Positions 26,137 to 35,926 of a DNA stretch of 64,000 nt are shown here, in pieces (within the stretch, counting starts at the first letter, position 1; the number at the start of each line of letters is the position of its first letter). The stretch comes from Gammaproteobacteria bacterium. Lineage in GTDB: Bacteria; Pseudomonadota; Gammaproteobacteria; Ga0077536. The notes beneath the pieces were generated by a model. The model had not been told where the DNA came from. It saw nothing but the letters and a program-made list of their open reading frames with translations, and made no database searches. Made by a program: the position numbers and the translations under genes. The DNA lies in the NCBI GenBank assembly GCA_016209015.1, contig JACQWY010000023.1:1-64000 (forward strand), written 5' to 3'.

Positions 26137-27534
26137 TCAGGCGCTCGCGAGCCTCGTCCGGGCCCGCGCCGCCGCGGCGCGGACCTGCGCCGGCGCCGTG
26201 CCGCCGCGATGATTGCGCGCGTTCAACGAGGCGCCGACGTCGAGCGCGGCGAAGACTTCATTATCGATCTGCGGCGCGAGCGCCTGGTAGTCGGCGAGCG
26301 TGAGATCCTGCAGATCACAGCCGCGCTCGACCGCGAGCTTCACGGCCTGGCCGACGACGGCGTGGGCGTCGCGAAACGGAATGCCGCGGCGGACGAGATA
26401 GTCCGCGAAGTCCGTCGCGGTCGTGAAGCCGGCGCGCGCCGCCTGGCGCATGCGTTCGCGGCGCACTTTCAGCGTCGGCACGAGATCGCCGAACGCCTTG
26501 AGGCAGTCGCGGACCGTGTCGACGGTGTCGAACAAGGGTTCCTTGTCCTCCTGGTTGTCCTTGTTGTACGCGAGCGGCTGCGACTTCATGAGCACGATGA
26601 GGCTCATGAGATGGCCGACCACGCGCCCCGACTTGCCGCGCACGAGCTCGGGCACGTCGGGGTTCTTCTTCTGCGGCATCATCGAGGAGCCGGTGCAGAA
26701 CGCGTCGTCGAGATCGACGAACGCGAACTGCTGCGAGTTCCAGAGGACGAGCTCCTCGGCCATGCGCGAGAAGTGAACCATGAGCAGCGACGCGCACGCC
26801 GCGAACTCGATCGCGAAATCGCGATCGCTCACCGCGTCGAGCGAGTTGTCGGCGACGCCGTCGAAGTCGAGCAGGCGCGCCGTCAGCTCGCGGTCGATCG
26901 GGAACGTCGTGCCGGCGAGCGCGCCCGCGCCGAGCGGCAGCACGTTCACGCGCTTGCGGCAGTCGCGCAGGCGCTCGCGATCGCGCTCGAGCATCTCGAA
27001 CCAGGCGAGCATGTGATGGCCGAACGAGACGGGCTGGGCGGCCTGGAGGTGCGTGAAGCCGGGCAACACGGTCTCGGCCTCGCGTTCGGCAAGCTCGACG
27101 AGCGCGGTCTCGAGCCGCACGAGCTGAGCGAGGATGCCGTCGATCTGATCGCGCAGATAAAGCCGGATGTCGGTCGCGACCTGGTCATTGCGCGAACGCG
27201 CCGTGTGCAGCTTCTTGCCGACCTCGCCGATGCGCTCGACGAGCGCGGCCTCGACGTTCATGTGCACGTCCTCGCGCGCGATCGACCACGTGAAGCGGCC
27301 GGCGTCGATGTCGGCCTCGATCGCGGTCAGGCCCGCGACGATGCGATCGCGCTCCTCGCCGGTGAGAATGCCGACCGCGGCGAGCATCGTGGCGTGCGCG
27401 ATCGAGCCACGGATGTCCTGGGCATAGAGCCGCTGGTCGAAGGCGACGGAAGCGGTGAACGCTTCCACGAAAGCGTCGGTCGGACCGGTGAAACGGCCGC
27501 CCCACAGTTTCTCCGGAGGAGAGGAGTCTGACAT
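26137..27534 (-). CDS. argH: argininosuccinate lyase
   Basis: A 465-residue enzyme of the fumarase/aspartase superfamily that cleaves argininosuccinate to arginine and fumarate, the last step of arginine synthesis. The N-terminal LWGGRF motif, [10 protein letters not shown] (about residues 113-122), [14 protein letters not shown] with a catalytic His (about 162), and the signature [10 protein letters not shown] (282-291) with the catalytic Ser loop are all intact. The length is normal. It stands 54 bases upstream of asmA and is divergent from algZ. No other arg genes are in the window. Confidence 0.97.
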   Translation of the reverse strand: MSDSSPPEKLWGGRFTGPTDAFVEAFTASVAFDQRLYAQDIRGSIAHATMLAAVGILTGEERDRIVAGLTAIEADIDAGRFTWSIAREDVHMNVEAALVERIGEVGKKLHTARSRNDQVATDIRLYLRDQIDGILAQLVRLETALVELAEREAETVLPGFTHLQAAQPVSFGHHMLAWFEMLERDRERLRDCRKRVNVLPLGAGALAGTTFPIDRELTARLLDFDGVADNSLDAVSDRDFAIEFAACASLLMVHFSRMAEELVLWNSQQFAFVDLDDAFCTGSSMMPQKKNPDVPELVRGKSGRVVGHLMSLIVLMKSQPLAYNKDNQEDKEPLFDTVDTVRDCLKAFGDLVPTLKVRRERMRQAARAGFTTATDFADYLVRRGIPFRDAHAVVGQAVKLAVERGCDLQDLTLADYQALAPQIDNEVFAALDVGASLNARNHRGGTAPAQVRAAAARARTRLASA

Positions 27535-27592
27535 GCGAGAGTTCCGCGCTGGATGAGAGCGGCAGTATATCGCAAGGCCGCGCGCCGGGCGG

Positions 27593-27622
27593 TTGACGGG
27601 GCTCGGCGCGAGCCACTATAAG
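27593..27622 (+). promoter_or_regulatory. sigma-70 promoter for algZ
   Basis: TTGACG (27593-27598) and TATAAG (27617-27622) are separated by 18 bases. This places the transcription start about 20 bases before the ATG at 27650. It lies in the gap divergent to argH. Confidence 0.65.
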
Positions 27623-27649
27623 ACTGTCAGCATTCGCAGGGGGGCCGGC

Positions 27650-28738
27650 ATGAAGGAGGACCGCAGCGGCGGGCGCGCGCGCGGCACGGCCGAACCGGCG
27701 CGGCCCGGCATGTTCATCCCCGATCTCTGCGGCATCCGTGCGCTGTTCGCCGTGGTGATCGTCGGCGAGCTCGTCGCCTTCATCCTGACGCTCGCGCGCG
27801 GCAACTTCGACGACGCGGCGAGCGATCTCGCGCTCGTCTCGCTCTTCGTGCAATGGATCGGACTCTCGGCCGCGGCCGTGCTGTGTTTCTCGCGACGCTG
27901 GCTGCAGCGCCTGCCCGAAGCGGGCGTCGCCGTCGTGTCGTATGGACTGATCCTCGCCGTCGTCGTGCTCGTCTGCGAGATCGCCTGGTGGATCGCCCAT
28001 CCCGAGGGCGCGGGGAGCCCGCTCATCGCCGGCACGCATGCGAGCTTCCTGTTCAGGACCTCGACCGTCGGCGCGATCGTCGGCGCGCTCGTGCTGCGCT
28101 ATTTCTACGTGCAGCATCACTGGCAGCTCCGCGTCGCCTCCGAGGCGCGGGCCCGGATGCAGGCGCTGCAGGCGCGCATCCGCCCGCACTTCCTCTTCAA
28201 TTGCATGAACGCGATCGCGAGCCTGACGCGCAGCGATCCGGCGCGTGCCGAGCAGGCGATCGAGGACCTCGCGGATCTGTTCCGCGCGACGCTCGATGAG
28301 GAGCGCGCGCTCGTGCCGCTGGCCGGGGAGCTCGCGCTCGTGCGGCGCTATCTCGACATCGAGGCGCTGCGACTGCAGTCGCGGCTGGTCGTCGCCTGGG
28401 AGCTCGCGCCGCCGCCGGACGACGTTTTCATTCCGCAACTGAGCCTGCAACCGCTGGTCGAAAACGCGATTTACCACGGCATAGAGCCTGCCCCGGCCGG
28501 AGGGACGATCCGGATCGGCGGCGCGCTACACGGGGACCACATGCAGATTTCGATCAGCAATCCGCTCGCCGCGGGCGGCAGCACGCATGCCGCGGGCAAC
28601 CGGCTCGCGCAGGACAACGTGCGCCAGCGTCTCGCGGCCCACTACGGCGACGCCGGCCGCCTCGACATCACCGCCGGGGACGGCGAGTACCGGGTGACGG
28701 TCACGCTGCCGCGCGCACCGCGGACGGGAGGGGCGTGA
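27650..28738 (+). CDS. algZ: AlgZ/LytS-type sensor histidine kinase
   Basis: A 362-residue membrane sensor kinase of the LytS/AlgZ (FimS) class. About four membrane helices occupy residues 25-150. Then comes the His_kinase domain with RPHFLFNCMNAI (phospho-acceptor-region His180), an ERALVPLAGELALVRRYLDIE stretch, an N-box-like LVENAIYHGIEP, and a weak C-terminal ATPase end typical of this class. The ATG at 27650 with a G-rich site upstream is preferred over an earlier in-frame start inside the promoter. It is followed after one base by the LytTR regulator AlgR, forming a two-component pair that in pseudomonads controls alginate and twitching; targets here are unknown. Confidence 0.88.
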   Translation: MKEDRSGGRARGTAEPARPGMFIPDLCGIRALFAVVIVGELVAFILTLARGNFDDAASDLALVSLFVQWIGLSAAAVLCFSRRWLQRLPEAGVAVVSYGLILAVVVLVCEIAWWIAHPEGAGSPLIAGTHASFLFRTSTVGAIVGALVLRYFYVQHHWQLRVASEARARMQALQARIRPHFLFNCMNAIASLTRSDPARAEQAIEDLADLFRATLDEERALVPLAGELALVRRYLDIEALRLQSRLVVAWELAPPPDDVFIPQLSLQPLVENAIYHGIEPAPAGGTIRIGGALHGDHMQISISNPLAAGGSTHAAGNRLAQDNVRQRLAAHYGDAGRLDITAGDGEYRVTVTLPRAPRTGGA

Positions 28739-28739
28739 G

Positions 28740-29471
28740 GTGCTGAAGGTCGCGATCGTCGACGACGAACCACTGGCCCGCGATCGCCTGCGCGCGCAGC
28801 TCGCGGAAATCGGCGAGACGATGGTGGTGGGTGAGGGCGCGACGGGGCTCGCGGCGATCGATCTCGCGGAGCGTCTCGCGCCCGACGTGCTGCTGCTCGA
28901 CATCCGCATGCCCGGCATGGACGGCATCGAGGCGGCGCGCCATCTCTGTCGCCTCGCCGCGCCGCCGGCCGTGATCTTCACGACGGCTTACGACGAGCAC
29001 GCGCTCGCCGCGTTCGAGGCGCACGCGGTCGATTATCTCCTGAAGCCGATACGCGTCGACCGGCTGCGCCAGGCGCTCGGCCGCGCGCAGATCCTCTCGG
29101 GCGCACGCGCCGCCGGCGTGCAGCAGGCGGCGCAGTCCGCGCGCACGCATTTGAGCGCGCTCGTCAAGGGCGATCTGCGGGTCGTGCCGGTGAGCGAGGT
29201 GCGCTGCCTGCAGGCGGATCAGGGTTACGTCTCGGTGTTCCATCCGGGCGGCGTGCTGCTCATCGAGGAATCGCTGCGCGCGCTCGAAGAGGAGTTCGCG
29301 CCGCGCTTCCTGCGCATCCATCGCAACGCGCTCGCCGCGGTCGACTACGTCGTCGCGCTCGAACGCGACCGTCTCGGCAACGTGAGCGTCCGGCTGCGCG
29401 ATCTCGACATCGCGCTGCCGGTCAGCCGGCGGCTGTTGGGGCAGGTCCGCAAGCGCCTGCGCAGTCCGTAA
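28740..29471 (+). CDS. algR: AlgR-like LytTR response regulator
   Basis: A 243-residue response regulator with a GTG start at 28740, one base after the algZ stop. The receiver domain shows the acidic pair in AIVDDEPLARDRLR, the phospho-acceptor Asp54 in LLLDIRMPGMDG, a conserved Thr in FTTAYDEHAL and Lys in YLLKPI. A LytTR DNA-binding domain (about residues 140-240) follows, with ADQGYVSVFHPGG, FLRIHRNALAAVDYV and LPVSRR. Length and arrangement match AlgR. Confidence 0.92.
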   Translation: MLKVAIVDDEPLARDRLRAQLAEIGETMVVGEGATGLAAIDLAERLAPDVLLLDIRMPGMDGIEAARHLCRLAAPPAVIFTTAYDEHALAAFEAHAVDYLLKPIRVDRLRQALGRAQILSGARAAGVQQAAQSARTHLSALVKGDLRVVPVSEVRCLQADQGYVSVFHPGGVLLIEESLRALEEEFAPRFLRIHRNALAAVDYVVALERDRLGNVSVRLRDLDIALPVSRRLLGQVRKRLRSP

Positions 29472-29508
29472 CGGCCGGAGGCAGGCCCGGTCCGTAGAGG
29501 TTCCTATG

Positions 29509-29547
29509 GGATGTGCCGACGCAGGAGACGCATCGATCGCGTCTTCG
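29509..29547. repeat. 39-bp dispersed repeat, copy B
   Basis: Matches 5172-5210 with two or three differences. It lies between the convergent algR and rsmE genes, ending 16 bases before the rsmE stop. Confidence 0.8.
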
Positions 29548-29562
29548 CGGGGCGGCCGATCC

Positions 29563-30291
29563 TCACACCAGATCCCCGGCCCGCGCCTGCAGCACCGCGA
29601 GCGCGACGAGCGCGGCGGTCTCCGTGCGCAGGATGCGCGGTCCGAGGCGTACTGCCGTGAAGCCCGCCGCCGCGAGCCGCGCGATCTCCTCCGCCTCGAG
29701 CCCGCCCTCGGGGCCCGCGACGAGGGTCGCGGCCGAGGAGGACAGCCCGGCCGTCGCGAGCGAGTGCGCGGCGTCCGGGTCGAGACAGAAGGCGGCACCC
29801 TGCGGCCCGGCCGCGGTGAACTCCTCGAGCGTCGCGATCGGTGCCAGACGCGGCACGCGCGTGCGGCCGCACTGCTCGCAGGCGTGGACGATGACGCCGC
29901 GCCAGTGTTCGAGGCGCTTCGCGGCACGCTCGTCCTCGAGCTGCACCGTGCAGCGCCGCGTATGCAGCGGCACGATCGCCGCGACGCCGAGCTCGACCGC
30001 TTTCTGCAGCGTGTAGTCCATGCGCTCGCCGCGCGAGATGCCTTGCGCGAGCACGAGCTCGAGCGGCGATTCGCGTGCCGGCTCGGCGTAGGCCGTGAGC
30101 TCGACGCTCGCCGCGCGCGCCGACACCGCGGCGAGGCGGCCGGCATATTCGCCGCCTGCGCCGTTGAACAGCACGACCGGCTCGCCCGCGCGCAGACGCA
30201 GCACTTTCGCCGCGTGATGCGCGGCGGCGGCCGGCAACTCGATCCGGGCACCGACCGCGAGCGGCAGCTCGACGTAGAGACGCGTCGTCAT
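29563..30291 (-). CDS. rsmE: 16S rRNA (uracil(1498)-N(3))-methyltransferase RsmE
   Basis: A 242-residue SPOUT-class methyltransferase that modifies U1498 of 16S rRNA in the ribosomal decoding region. An N-terminal PUA-like domain (HHAAKVLRLRAGEPVVLFNG) is followed by the knot: QGISRGERMDYTLQKAVELGV, PLHTRRC, the VAGPEGGLEAEEIA SAM-binding loop and LGPRILRTETAALVAL, which is diagnostic. It is convergent with algR and divergent from the TerB-like gene. Confidence 0.95.
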   Translation of the reverse strand: MTTRLYVELPLAVGARIELPAAAAHHAAKVLRLRAGEPVVLFNGAGGEYAGRLAAVSARAASVELTAYAEPARESPLELVLAQGISRGERMDYTLQKAVELGVAAIVPLHTRRCTVQLEDERAAKRLEHWRGVIVHACEQCGRTRVPRLAPIATLEEFTAAGPQGAAFCLDPDAAHSLATAGLSSSAATLVAGPEGGLEAEEIARLAAAGFTAVRLGPRILRTETAALVALAVLQARAGDLV

Positions 30292-30342
30292 CCGTACCCC
30301 GCATGACGGGAACCCACGGCGCGCGGCATACTCCGTGTAGTC

Positions 30343-30792
30343 ATGTTCTCTTCAATCAAGGAATTTCTCCGCGAGCAGTTTACGGGCGGCGGGGCGGCGG
30401 CGTCACCGCTGAGCCTGGCGCTCGCGGCCGCCGCGCTGCTCGTCGAAGTCGCGCGCGCCGACGAGCGTATCGAGCCCGCGGAGCGTACCGCGATGGCGCG
30501 CGCGCTCGGGCCGGCGCTCGGTCTTCCGGAGGACGCCGTCGCCCGGCTCGTCGCCGAAGCCGAGAGCGCCGTCGAGCGCTCCGTCTCGCTGTTCGAATTC
30601 ACCTCGGTGCTGAATGCCGGCCTAGAGCCCGCGCGCAAGCTCGAGCTCGTGGCGAACCTGTGGCGCGTCGCGGCGGCGGACGGGCGGGTCGATCACTACG
30701 AGGAGTACTACATCCGCAAGATCGCCGATCTGCTGCACGTCTCGCACGGAGATCTCATCCGCTGCAAACTGCGCGCGCTCGACGGGGCGTGA
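30343..30792 (+). CDS. TerB-family (DUF533-like) protein
   Basis: A 149-residue small helical protein with the TerB fold: an ADERIEPAERTAMARALG helix with acidic residues that can bind a metal, and WRVAAADGRVDHYEEYYIRKIADLLHV, the repeated half-site. These cytosolic or membrane-associated proteins are widespread. Only some take part in tellurite or stress systems, and no other ter genes are near. The Shine-Dalgarno is weak. It stands alone, convergent with rsd. Confidence 0.85.
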   Translation: MFSSIKEFLREQFTGGGAAASPLSLALAAAALLVEVARADERIEPAERTAMARALGPALGLPEDAVARLVAEAESAVERSVSLFEFTSVLNAGLEPARKLELVANLWRVAAADGRVDHYEEYYIRKIADLLHVSHGDLIRCKLRALDGA

Positions 30793-30813
30793 CGCCGGTC
30801 GGGCCGGCGGCGT

Positions 30814-31287
30814 TCAGGCGACGCTCGGGATGGCGTAGTCCTGGCCGAGCATGGCGAGGATCAACTGGTCCTCGAGCTCGATGCGGGTCGTGATGCGCTC
30901 GGCGAGCTTGGAGAGATCGCCCGCGAGGCGGCGGTTCAGGGTCTCGGTGTCCGCGCTCTCGTAGCGTTCGCTGAATTCGACGGCGAGGTCGGTCGAGTCC
31001 TGGATCTGCTCGTAGATCTCCGCGGCGGTCTTCAGCACCGAGGTGCGGCGCTCGTTGCCTTCGACGATGCGCTGGTAGAGGCCGAAGTGGCCGGCGGCGA
31101 TGTAGTCGACGAGGATTTCGAGGAAGTCCTCGAGCATCTCCTTCGTCTGGTCGTCGATGTGGTGCAGATCGAGCTTGGCGAGCTCCCACAAGAGCACCAG
31201 CATCCGCTTGCGCTCCTCGAGCATGCCTTCGATGAGGTGCCGGGTCTTGGTGCGGGGATGGTGGGCGGCTTCCGATTTCTTGGTCAT
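30814..31287 (-). CDS. rsd: Rsd/AlgQ anti-sigma-70 family regulator
   Basis: A 157-residue helical protein resembling Rsd/AlgQ, which binds the housekeeping sigma factor and shifts RNA polymerase to alternative sigmas in stationary phase. Conserved features are the LIEGMLEERKRMLVLLWELA helix (here with a Trp in place of the usual aromatic), EILVDYIAAGHFGLYQRIV, and the C-terminal RIELEDQLI. The length fits the family. The gene is divergent from the Ser/Thr kinase. The linkage of algZ-algR with an algQ-like gene echoes alginate regulation in pseudomonads, although no alginate genes are seen here. Confidence 0.82.
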   Translation of the reverse strand: MTKKSEAAHHPRTKTRHLIEGMLEERKRMLVLLWELAKLDLHHIDDQTKEMLEDFLEILVDYIAAGHFGLYQRIVEGNERRTSVLKTAAEIYEQIQDSTDLAVEFSERYESADTETLNRRLAGDLSKLAERITTRIELEDQLILAMLGQDYAIPSVA

Positions 31288-31436
31288 GTCCTGGGATACT
31301 CACGATGTCAGCCCGGATCTTGGCACGAACCGGGCCTCCGGCACTAGCCGCCCGCGCGCCGATCGCGCCAGGGGCCCCCGCGGTAACGAGTCGTAAAATC
31401 CGCCGCGGGCTGTCCGATTCCGCCGTCACGGCCCGG

Positions 31437-31442
31437 TATAAT
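31437..31442 (+). promoter_or_regulatory. consensus -10 box just before the kinase ATG
   Basis: TATAAT ends only six bases before the ATG at 31449, so transcription would begin at or next to the start codon. No ribosome binding site lies before the ATG. The -35 region is poor. Confidence 0.45.
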
Positions 31443-31448
31443 CGCCCG

Positions 31449-32882
31449 ATGGAAATCCAGGGCTACAAGATCACGCGCTGCATCGGTCAGGGCGGCATGG
31501 CCGCTGCGTTCCTCGCCGAACAGACCTCGCTCGGCCGCAAGGTCGTCCTGAAGATCCTCGACACCTCGATCCACGATTCACCGCAGACCGTCGAGCGCTT
31601 CCTGAACGAGGGGCGGATCGTCGCGGGTCTCCAGCATCCGCACATCATCACGATCTACGACGTCGGCCGCGCCGGCAACCAGATCTACATCTCGATGGAA
31701 TACGTCGACGGCGGCGATCTGAAATCGCGCCTGCAGCAGCAGAAGACGCTCAATCCCGCCGAGGCGCTCGAGATCGTCCGCAAGATCGCCTCCGGTCTCG
31801 CGGTCGCGCACGCGAACGGCATCGTCCATCGCGACGTGAAGCCGGGCAACGTGCTGTTCCGCAAGGACGGTACGCCGCTGCTCAGCGACTTCGGGATCGC
31901 GAAGCGTCTGCAAACGGACGGCGATCTGACCGCGACGGGCGTGTTCGTCGGCAGCCCGAACTACATGGCGCCGGAGCAGGCGGACTTCGCGCCGATCGAC
32001 GCGCGCGCCGACATCTATTCGCTCGGCGTCATCCTCTACGAAATGCTGACCGGCATGAAGCCGTACCAGTCGAGCTCGGTCGTGGACGTCATCTACCAGC
32101 ATCGCGAGGCGCCGATCCCGCGCCTGCCGGCGCCGCTCGCGCCGTTCCAGGAGATGATCGACGTGATGCTCGCGAAGGATCGCGAGCGGCGCTTCCCGAA
32201 TTGCGAGGCGCTGATGCGCTACATCGCGGACCTGAAGCGCACGAAGGGCTACAAGGATCTCGCGAAGACCGCCGCCGTGCCCGAGTTCACGACGACCGGC
32301 ACGTTCGAGGCGACGGACACCACGATCAGCAGCGTGAGCCTCGACCGGCTACCGAAGCCGCCGCGCGTGCGGCGTGCGGTGTGGATCGCGCTCGCCGGCG
32401 CGGCGCTCGCTTACGGCGCGGTCTATCTCGCGGATCGGCACATCAACGCGCCGCCCGCGCCGCCGCGCCCGGCGACGGCGGCGGAGCTCGAAGCCCCGCC
32501 GCCGGCGCAGACGGGCCAGGCGGCTGGTCCGCAGGAGCGCGAGGTCGTCTCGGCGCTGCTCTGGCTCGGTCAGCACAGCCTGAACGAGAACCGGCTGACG
32601 GCACCGCCGAAGGACAATGCCCACTACTATTTCTCGCGCCTGTTGCAGCTCGAGCCCGACAACGCCGAGGCGAAGCGCGGCCTGGTCCGGATCGCGAGGG
32701 GCTATGCGATGCTCGCCGAGCGCGAAGTCGCCCAGGACCACTACGAGCTCGCGCGGCGCTACATCAGCATCGGACTGCAGATCGATCCCGGCAACGAGGC
32801 CCTGCTCGTGCTGCGCGATCTCGCCACGCCCACGTCGCACGGATTTCTCGACACCGTGCGCGGCCTGTTCAAGAAGAGCTGA
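31449..32882 (+). CDS. membrane-anchored Ser/Thr protein kinase
   Basis: A 477-residue Hanks-type kinase. The glycine loop GQGGMA (13-18), Lys35, catalytic HRDVKPGN (127-134), DFG (147-149) and APEQ (174-177) are all present, so it should be active. The kinase domain ends near residue 275. A Pro-rich juxtamembrane part, one membrane segment (about 306-322), a Pro/Ala linker and a C-terminal periplasmic TPR-like region (about 375-460, with repeated LLQLEPDNAEAKRGL and IGLQIDPGNEALL) follow. The ATG chosen matches the start of the kinase fold and stands directly after a -10 box, possibly leaderless. Targets are unknown. Confidence 0.92.
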   Translation: MEIQGYKITRCIGQGGMAAAFLAEQTSLGRKVVLKILDTSIHDSPQTVERFLNEGRIVAGLQHPHIITIYDVGRAGNQIYISMEYVDGGDLKSRLQQQKTLNPAEALEIVRKIASGLAVAHANGIVHRDVKPGNVLFRKDGTPLLSDFGIAKRLQTDGDLTATGVFVGSPNYMAPEQADFAPIDARADIYSLGVILYEMLTGMKPYQSSSVVDVIYQHREAPIPRLPAPLAPFQEMIDVMLAKDRERRFPNCEALMRYIADLKRTKGYKDLAKTAAVPEFTTTGTFEATDTTISSVSLDRLPKPPRVRRAVWIALAGAALAYGAVYLADRHINAPPAPPRPATAAELEAPPPAQTGQAAGPQEREVVSALLWLGQHSLNENRLTAPPKDNAHYYFSRLLQLEPDNAEAKRGLVRIARGYAMLAEREVAQDHYELARRYISIGLQIDPGNEALLVLRDLATPTSHGFLDTVRGLFKKS

Positions 32883-32890
32883 GCGCCGGA

Positions 32891-33373
32891 TCAGCGCGGC
32901 GCGCCGTCCGCCGGCGGTGGCGGCGGGCTCGTCTCCCGCAGCACGGAGCGCGCCCGCGCTTCGCGATCGCGATCCCAGGCTTCGATGAGCGCTTTCATGT
33001 CGGCCGCGTTCGCGCCGGGCGCGGCCGTGGCCGGAGGCGGTGGGGGCGGCGGCAGGACGACCGTGGATTCCGGCGGGGCGGTCTCCGCGGTGGTGGGGCG
33101 AGCCTCGCTGGCGGCCGGCGTGCCGAACGCGCGGGCGCGCAGCGTGGCCGCCTCGTCGGTGCTGACGGCGATCGCCGTGTCGTCCATGAGCTGGCCGTGC
33201 GCGAACACCCGCACCCGCGGGCCGGGCGCTTCGCCGCGATACCACGCGGGCGGTCTCCCGGAGAGCTGGCGGACGCGCGTCGCGGGGTCGGTCCACTGAT
33301 AGAGATCCGCGGTCGCGGCGGCGCTCGCGAGGACGAGCGCGAGGCCGGCACTTGCGGTGATCGCATACTTCAC
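32891..33373 (-). CDS. secreted DUF4124-like protein
   Basis: A 160-residue periplasmic protein with a GTG start at 33373. A signal peptide (about 1-22, cleavage near ATA-DLY) is followed by a DUF4124-type motif: DLYQWTDPATRVRQLSG and PPAWYR, where the family has YRWVDADG. Ala/Pro-rich and Glu/Arg-rich tails follow, including a run of prolines. The function of the family is unknown. It is convergent with the kinase gene and divergent from the AddB-like gene. Confidence 0.75.
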   Translation of the reverse strand: MKYAITASAGLALVLASAAATADLYQWTDPATRVRQLSGRPPAWYRGEAPGPRVRVFAHGQLMDDTAIAVSTDEAATLRARAFGTPAASEARPTTAETAPPESTVVLPPPPPPPATAAPGANAADMKALIEAWDRDREARARSVLRETSPPPPPADGAPR

Positions 33374-33443
33374 GGGCGTCCGATCCTGCCGTATAAACGG
33401 GGGCAGTATATCAACTGTCGATCAGCCGGCTGAGGGCCCGAAC

Positions 33444-35926
33444 ATGCGGCGCTATGCCGATCTCCGCGCGGCGCTCGAGGCCGGCGTGACCGTGGTCATG
33501 CCCTCGCGTCGTGCCACACTCGCTCTGCGCGCGCGCCACGCCCGCGCCATGGCCGCGGCCGGCGCGGCGGTGTGGGCCGCGCCGGATGTCCTGCCCTGGG
33601 AAGCCTGGCTGCGCCGCCTGCACGAGACACTCACGCTCACGGGGCGCGCCGCGGAGGCCGGTTTCCTGCTGAGCGCTGAACAGGAAAGGCTCCTGTGGAT
33701 GCGGGCGATCGACGAAGGCGTCGTCTCGCCCCTGCAGCGTGAACGGCTCGCCCGTCTCGCCATGCAGGCGCGCGCCACCGCGCTCGCCTACGACCTCGAT
33801 GTCGCCCGCCTCGTCGCGGACTCGGCGAGCCCGGAGCTCGAGGCGTTCGCCGAGTGGTCGCGCCGCTTCGTCACCCGCTGCCGCGAGCTCGGCGCGATCG
33901 ATCGCGCGGCCTGGCTCGCGCGCGCGGGCCAGGCCGCGCTGCCGCCGCAGCGGGGCACCCTGCTCGTGCCCCACGCCGCCGGGCTGCCGCCCGCCGCCCG
34001 CCGCCTGCTCGCCCAACTCGAGGCTGCCGGTCTCGCACTCGCCGCGCTCGAGACGCCGTCGGGCGCGGAGCCCGGGCGCTCGGTGCATGCCCATGCCGGC
34101 GCCGAGTGCGCCGCGGCCGTGGCCTGGGCCGCGGCCCGTCGCGCTGCCGATCCGGCGGCCTCCGTCGTCCTCGCGCTCGCCGATCCACGCGCCGACCGCG
34201 ACGTGTTGGAACGCGCGCTCCGCGACCTCGCGCCCGCGACACCGCTCGACGGGCTGCGCGCACCCCGGCCTTATGCGCTCGAGGGCGCGACGGCTTTGCA
34301 TGACGTGCCCGTGCTGCGCACGGCGCTCGCCTGGCTGCGCCTCGGTCATCGGCTGCGGGCGGCCGAGGCCGGCCCGCTCGTGATGAGCCCCTACCTCGGC
34401 GGCGGCGCTGCCGAGCGGCTCCTGCGCGCGCGCATTGACGCCGATCTGAAATCCACGGTCGTCGAGACGCACACGGCGGGCTCGCTGCTCCAGCGCTGCC
34501 AGGGCGAAGGCCACGCCTGTCCCGACCTCGCCACACGCCTCGGGCAGTGGCGCGAGCGCGCCGCGCGGGCGCCGCGCCGCCAGCCGCTCCAGGCCTGGAT
34601 GGCACTCTGCGAGGAGGCGCTCGCGCTCGCGGGCTGGCCTGGTGAGAGTGCGCTCACCGAAGCGGACGAGCAGGCGCTCAAACACTGGCGCCAGGCGCTG
34701 GAGACGACGGCCGCGCTCGACGCCGTGACCGCCCCGTGTACGTTCGGCGACGCTTTGTCCCATGTGCGCAGCGCTTTGACCGGGCGCGCCGACCTCGAGC
34801 CCGTGACCGCGGATGCGATCGAGGTATTGAGCGTCGACGATGCCGCGGCGCTGCGTCCGGAATACGTCTGGGTGCTCGGTCTGCACGATGCCGCTTGGCC
34901 GCGCCGCGCGGATCCGAATCCCTTCTTGCCGTTCGGCCCGCAACGCGCGGCCGGCGTGCCCGGCACGCGGCCGGGCGAAGACGTCGCCGCGGCCGCCTCG
35001 AAGCTCGGTGACGTGAGGATTTCCGGGATCCGACGCGCGTCCCGCCGCTGCCGGCGGAGCGGCTCGGCGGCGGCTCGGGCCTGCTCAAGGACCAGGCCGC
35101 CTGCCCGTTCCGGGCGTACGCGAGACACCGGCTCCGCGCCGTCGAAGTGGAGGAGGCGGGCCCCGGACTCGACGCCCGCGCCCGGGGCGAGCTCGTGCAC
35201 GGCGTGCTCGCGAAATTCTGGGCGCGGGTCGGTGACCAGGAAGGCTTGCGTGCGCTCGACGACGCCGGCCGGCAGAGTCTCGTCGCGGCGGCCGTCGCTG
35301 CGGAAATCGAGGCCCATCCGCACCGCGCGCTGTTCGGCGCCGAGTTCTGGCGCCTCGAGCAGACGCGCGTCACGGCGCTCGCCTGCGAATGGCTCGCCGG
35401 CGAGCTCGAACGGCCGCCCTTCACGGTCGTCGCGCTCGAGGAGGCATTCAAACTCGACCTCGCAGGTCTGCCGCTCCGCCTCCGCGCGGATCGCATCGAT
35501 CGCCTCGCGCACGGCGGTGAGCTGCTCGTCGACTACAAGACCGGCCGCGCGAAGCGCGCGAGCTGGGAGCCGCCGCGTCCCGATGAACCGCAGCTCCCGC
35601 TGTATGCGCTCGCCCGCGAGGCCGCGCTCCGCGGCATCGCGTTCGGCGCGGTCCGCAAGGGCGAATGCGCGTTCGAGGACTTTCCGAAGGGCATCGTCTG
35701 CGGCGGCGAGAGCGTCGAGCGCGAAGCCGAGTGGCGGACGGCGCTGCCCATGTGGCGGGCGGAGCTCGAGACGCTCGCCCGCGAGTACCTGGCGGGTCAC
35801 GCGGTAGTGCAGCCGAAGGACGGTGCGACGACATGTCGCTACTGCGAGCTCGCGCTGTTCTGCCGCGTCAACGAGGCCGGTCCACTCGCGGCGGAAGACG
35901 AGGAGGTCGCCGATGACGCGAGCTGA
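33444..35926 (+). pseudogene. AddB-like PD-(D/E)XK nuclease/helicase, frameshifted
   Basis: A homologue of the AddB-like DNA repair nuclease that normally pairs with an UvrD/AddA-like protein. Codons from 33444 to about 35010 encode the helicase-like part (TVVMPSRRATLALRARHA, then a WVLGLHDAAWPRRADPNPFLPFG motif). From about 35027, in another frame, the nuclease half continues: GLLKDQAACPFRAYARHRL, RARGELVHGVL, RIDRLAHGGELLVDYKTGRA (the PD-(D/E)XK lysine) and CRYCELALFCR with Fe-S-type cysteines. The junction lacks part of the usual linker, so a deletion with frameshift (or a sequencing error) split the gene. Downstream addA-like gene overlaps its 3' end by 14 bases. Confidence 0.75.
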
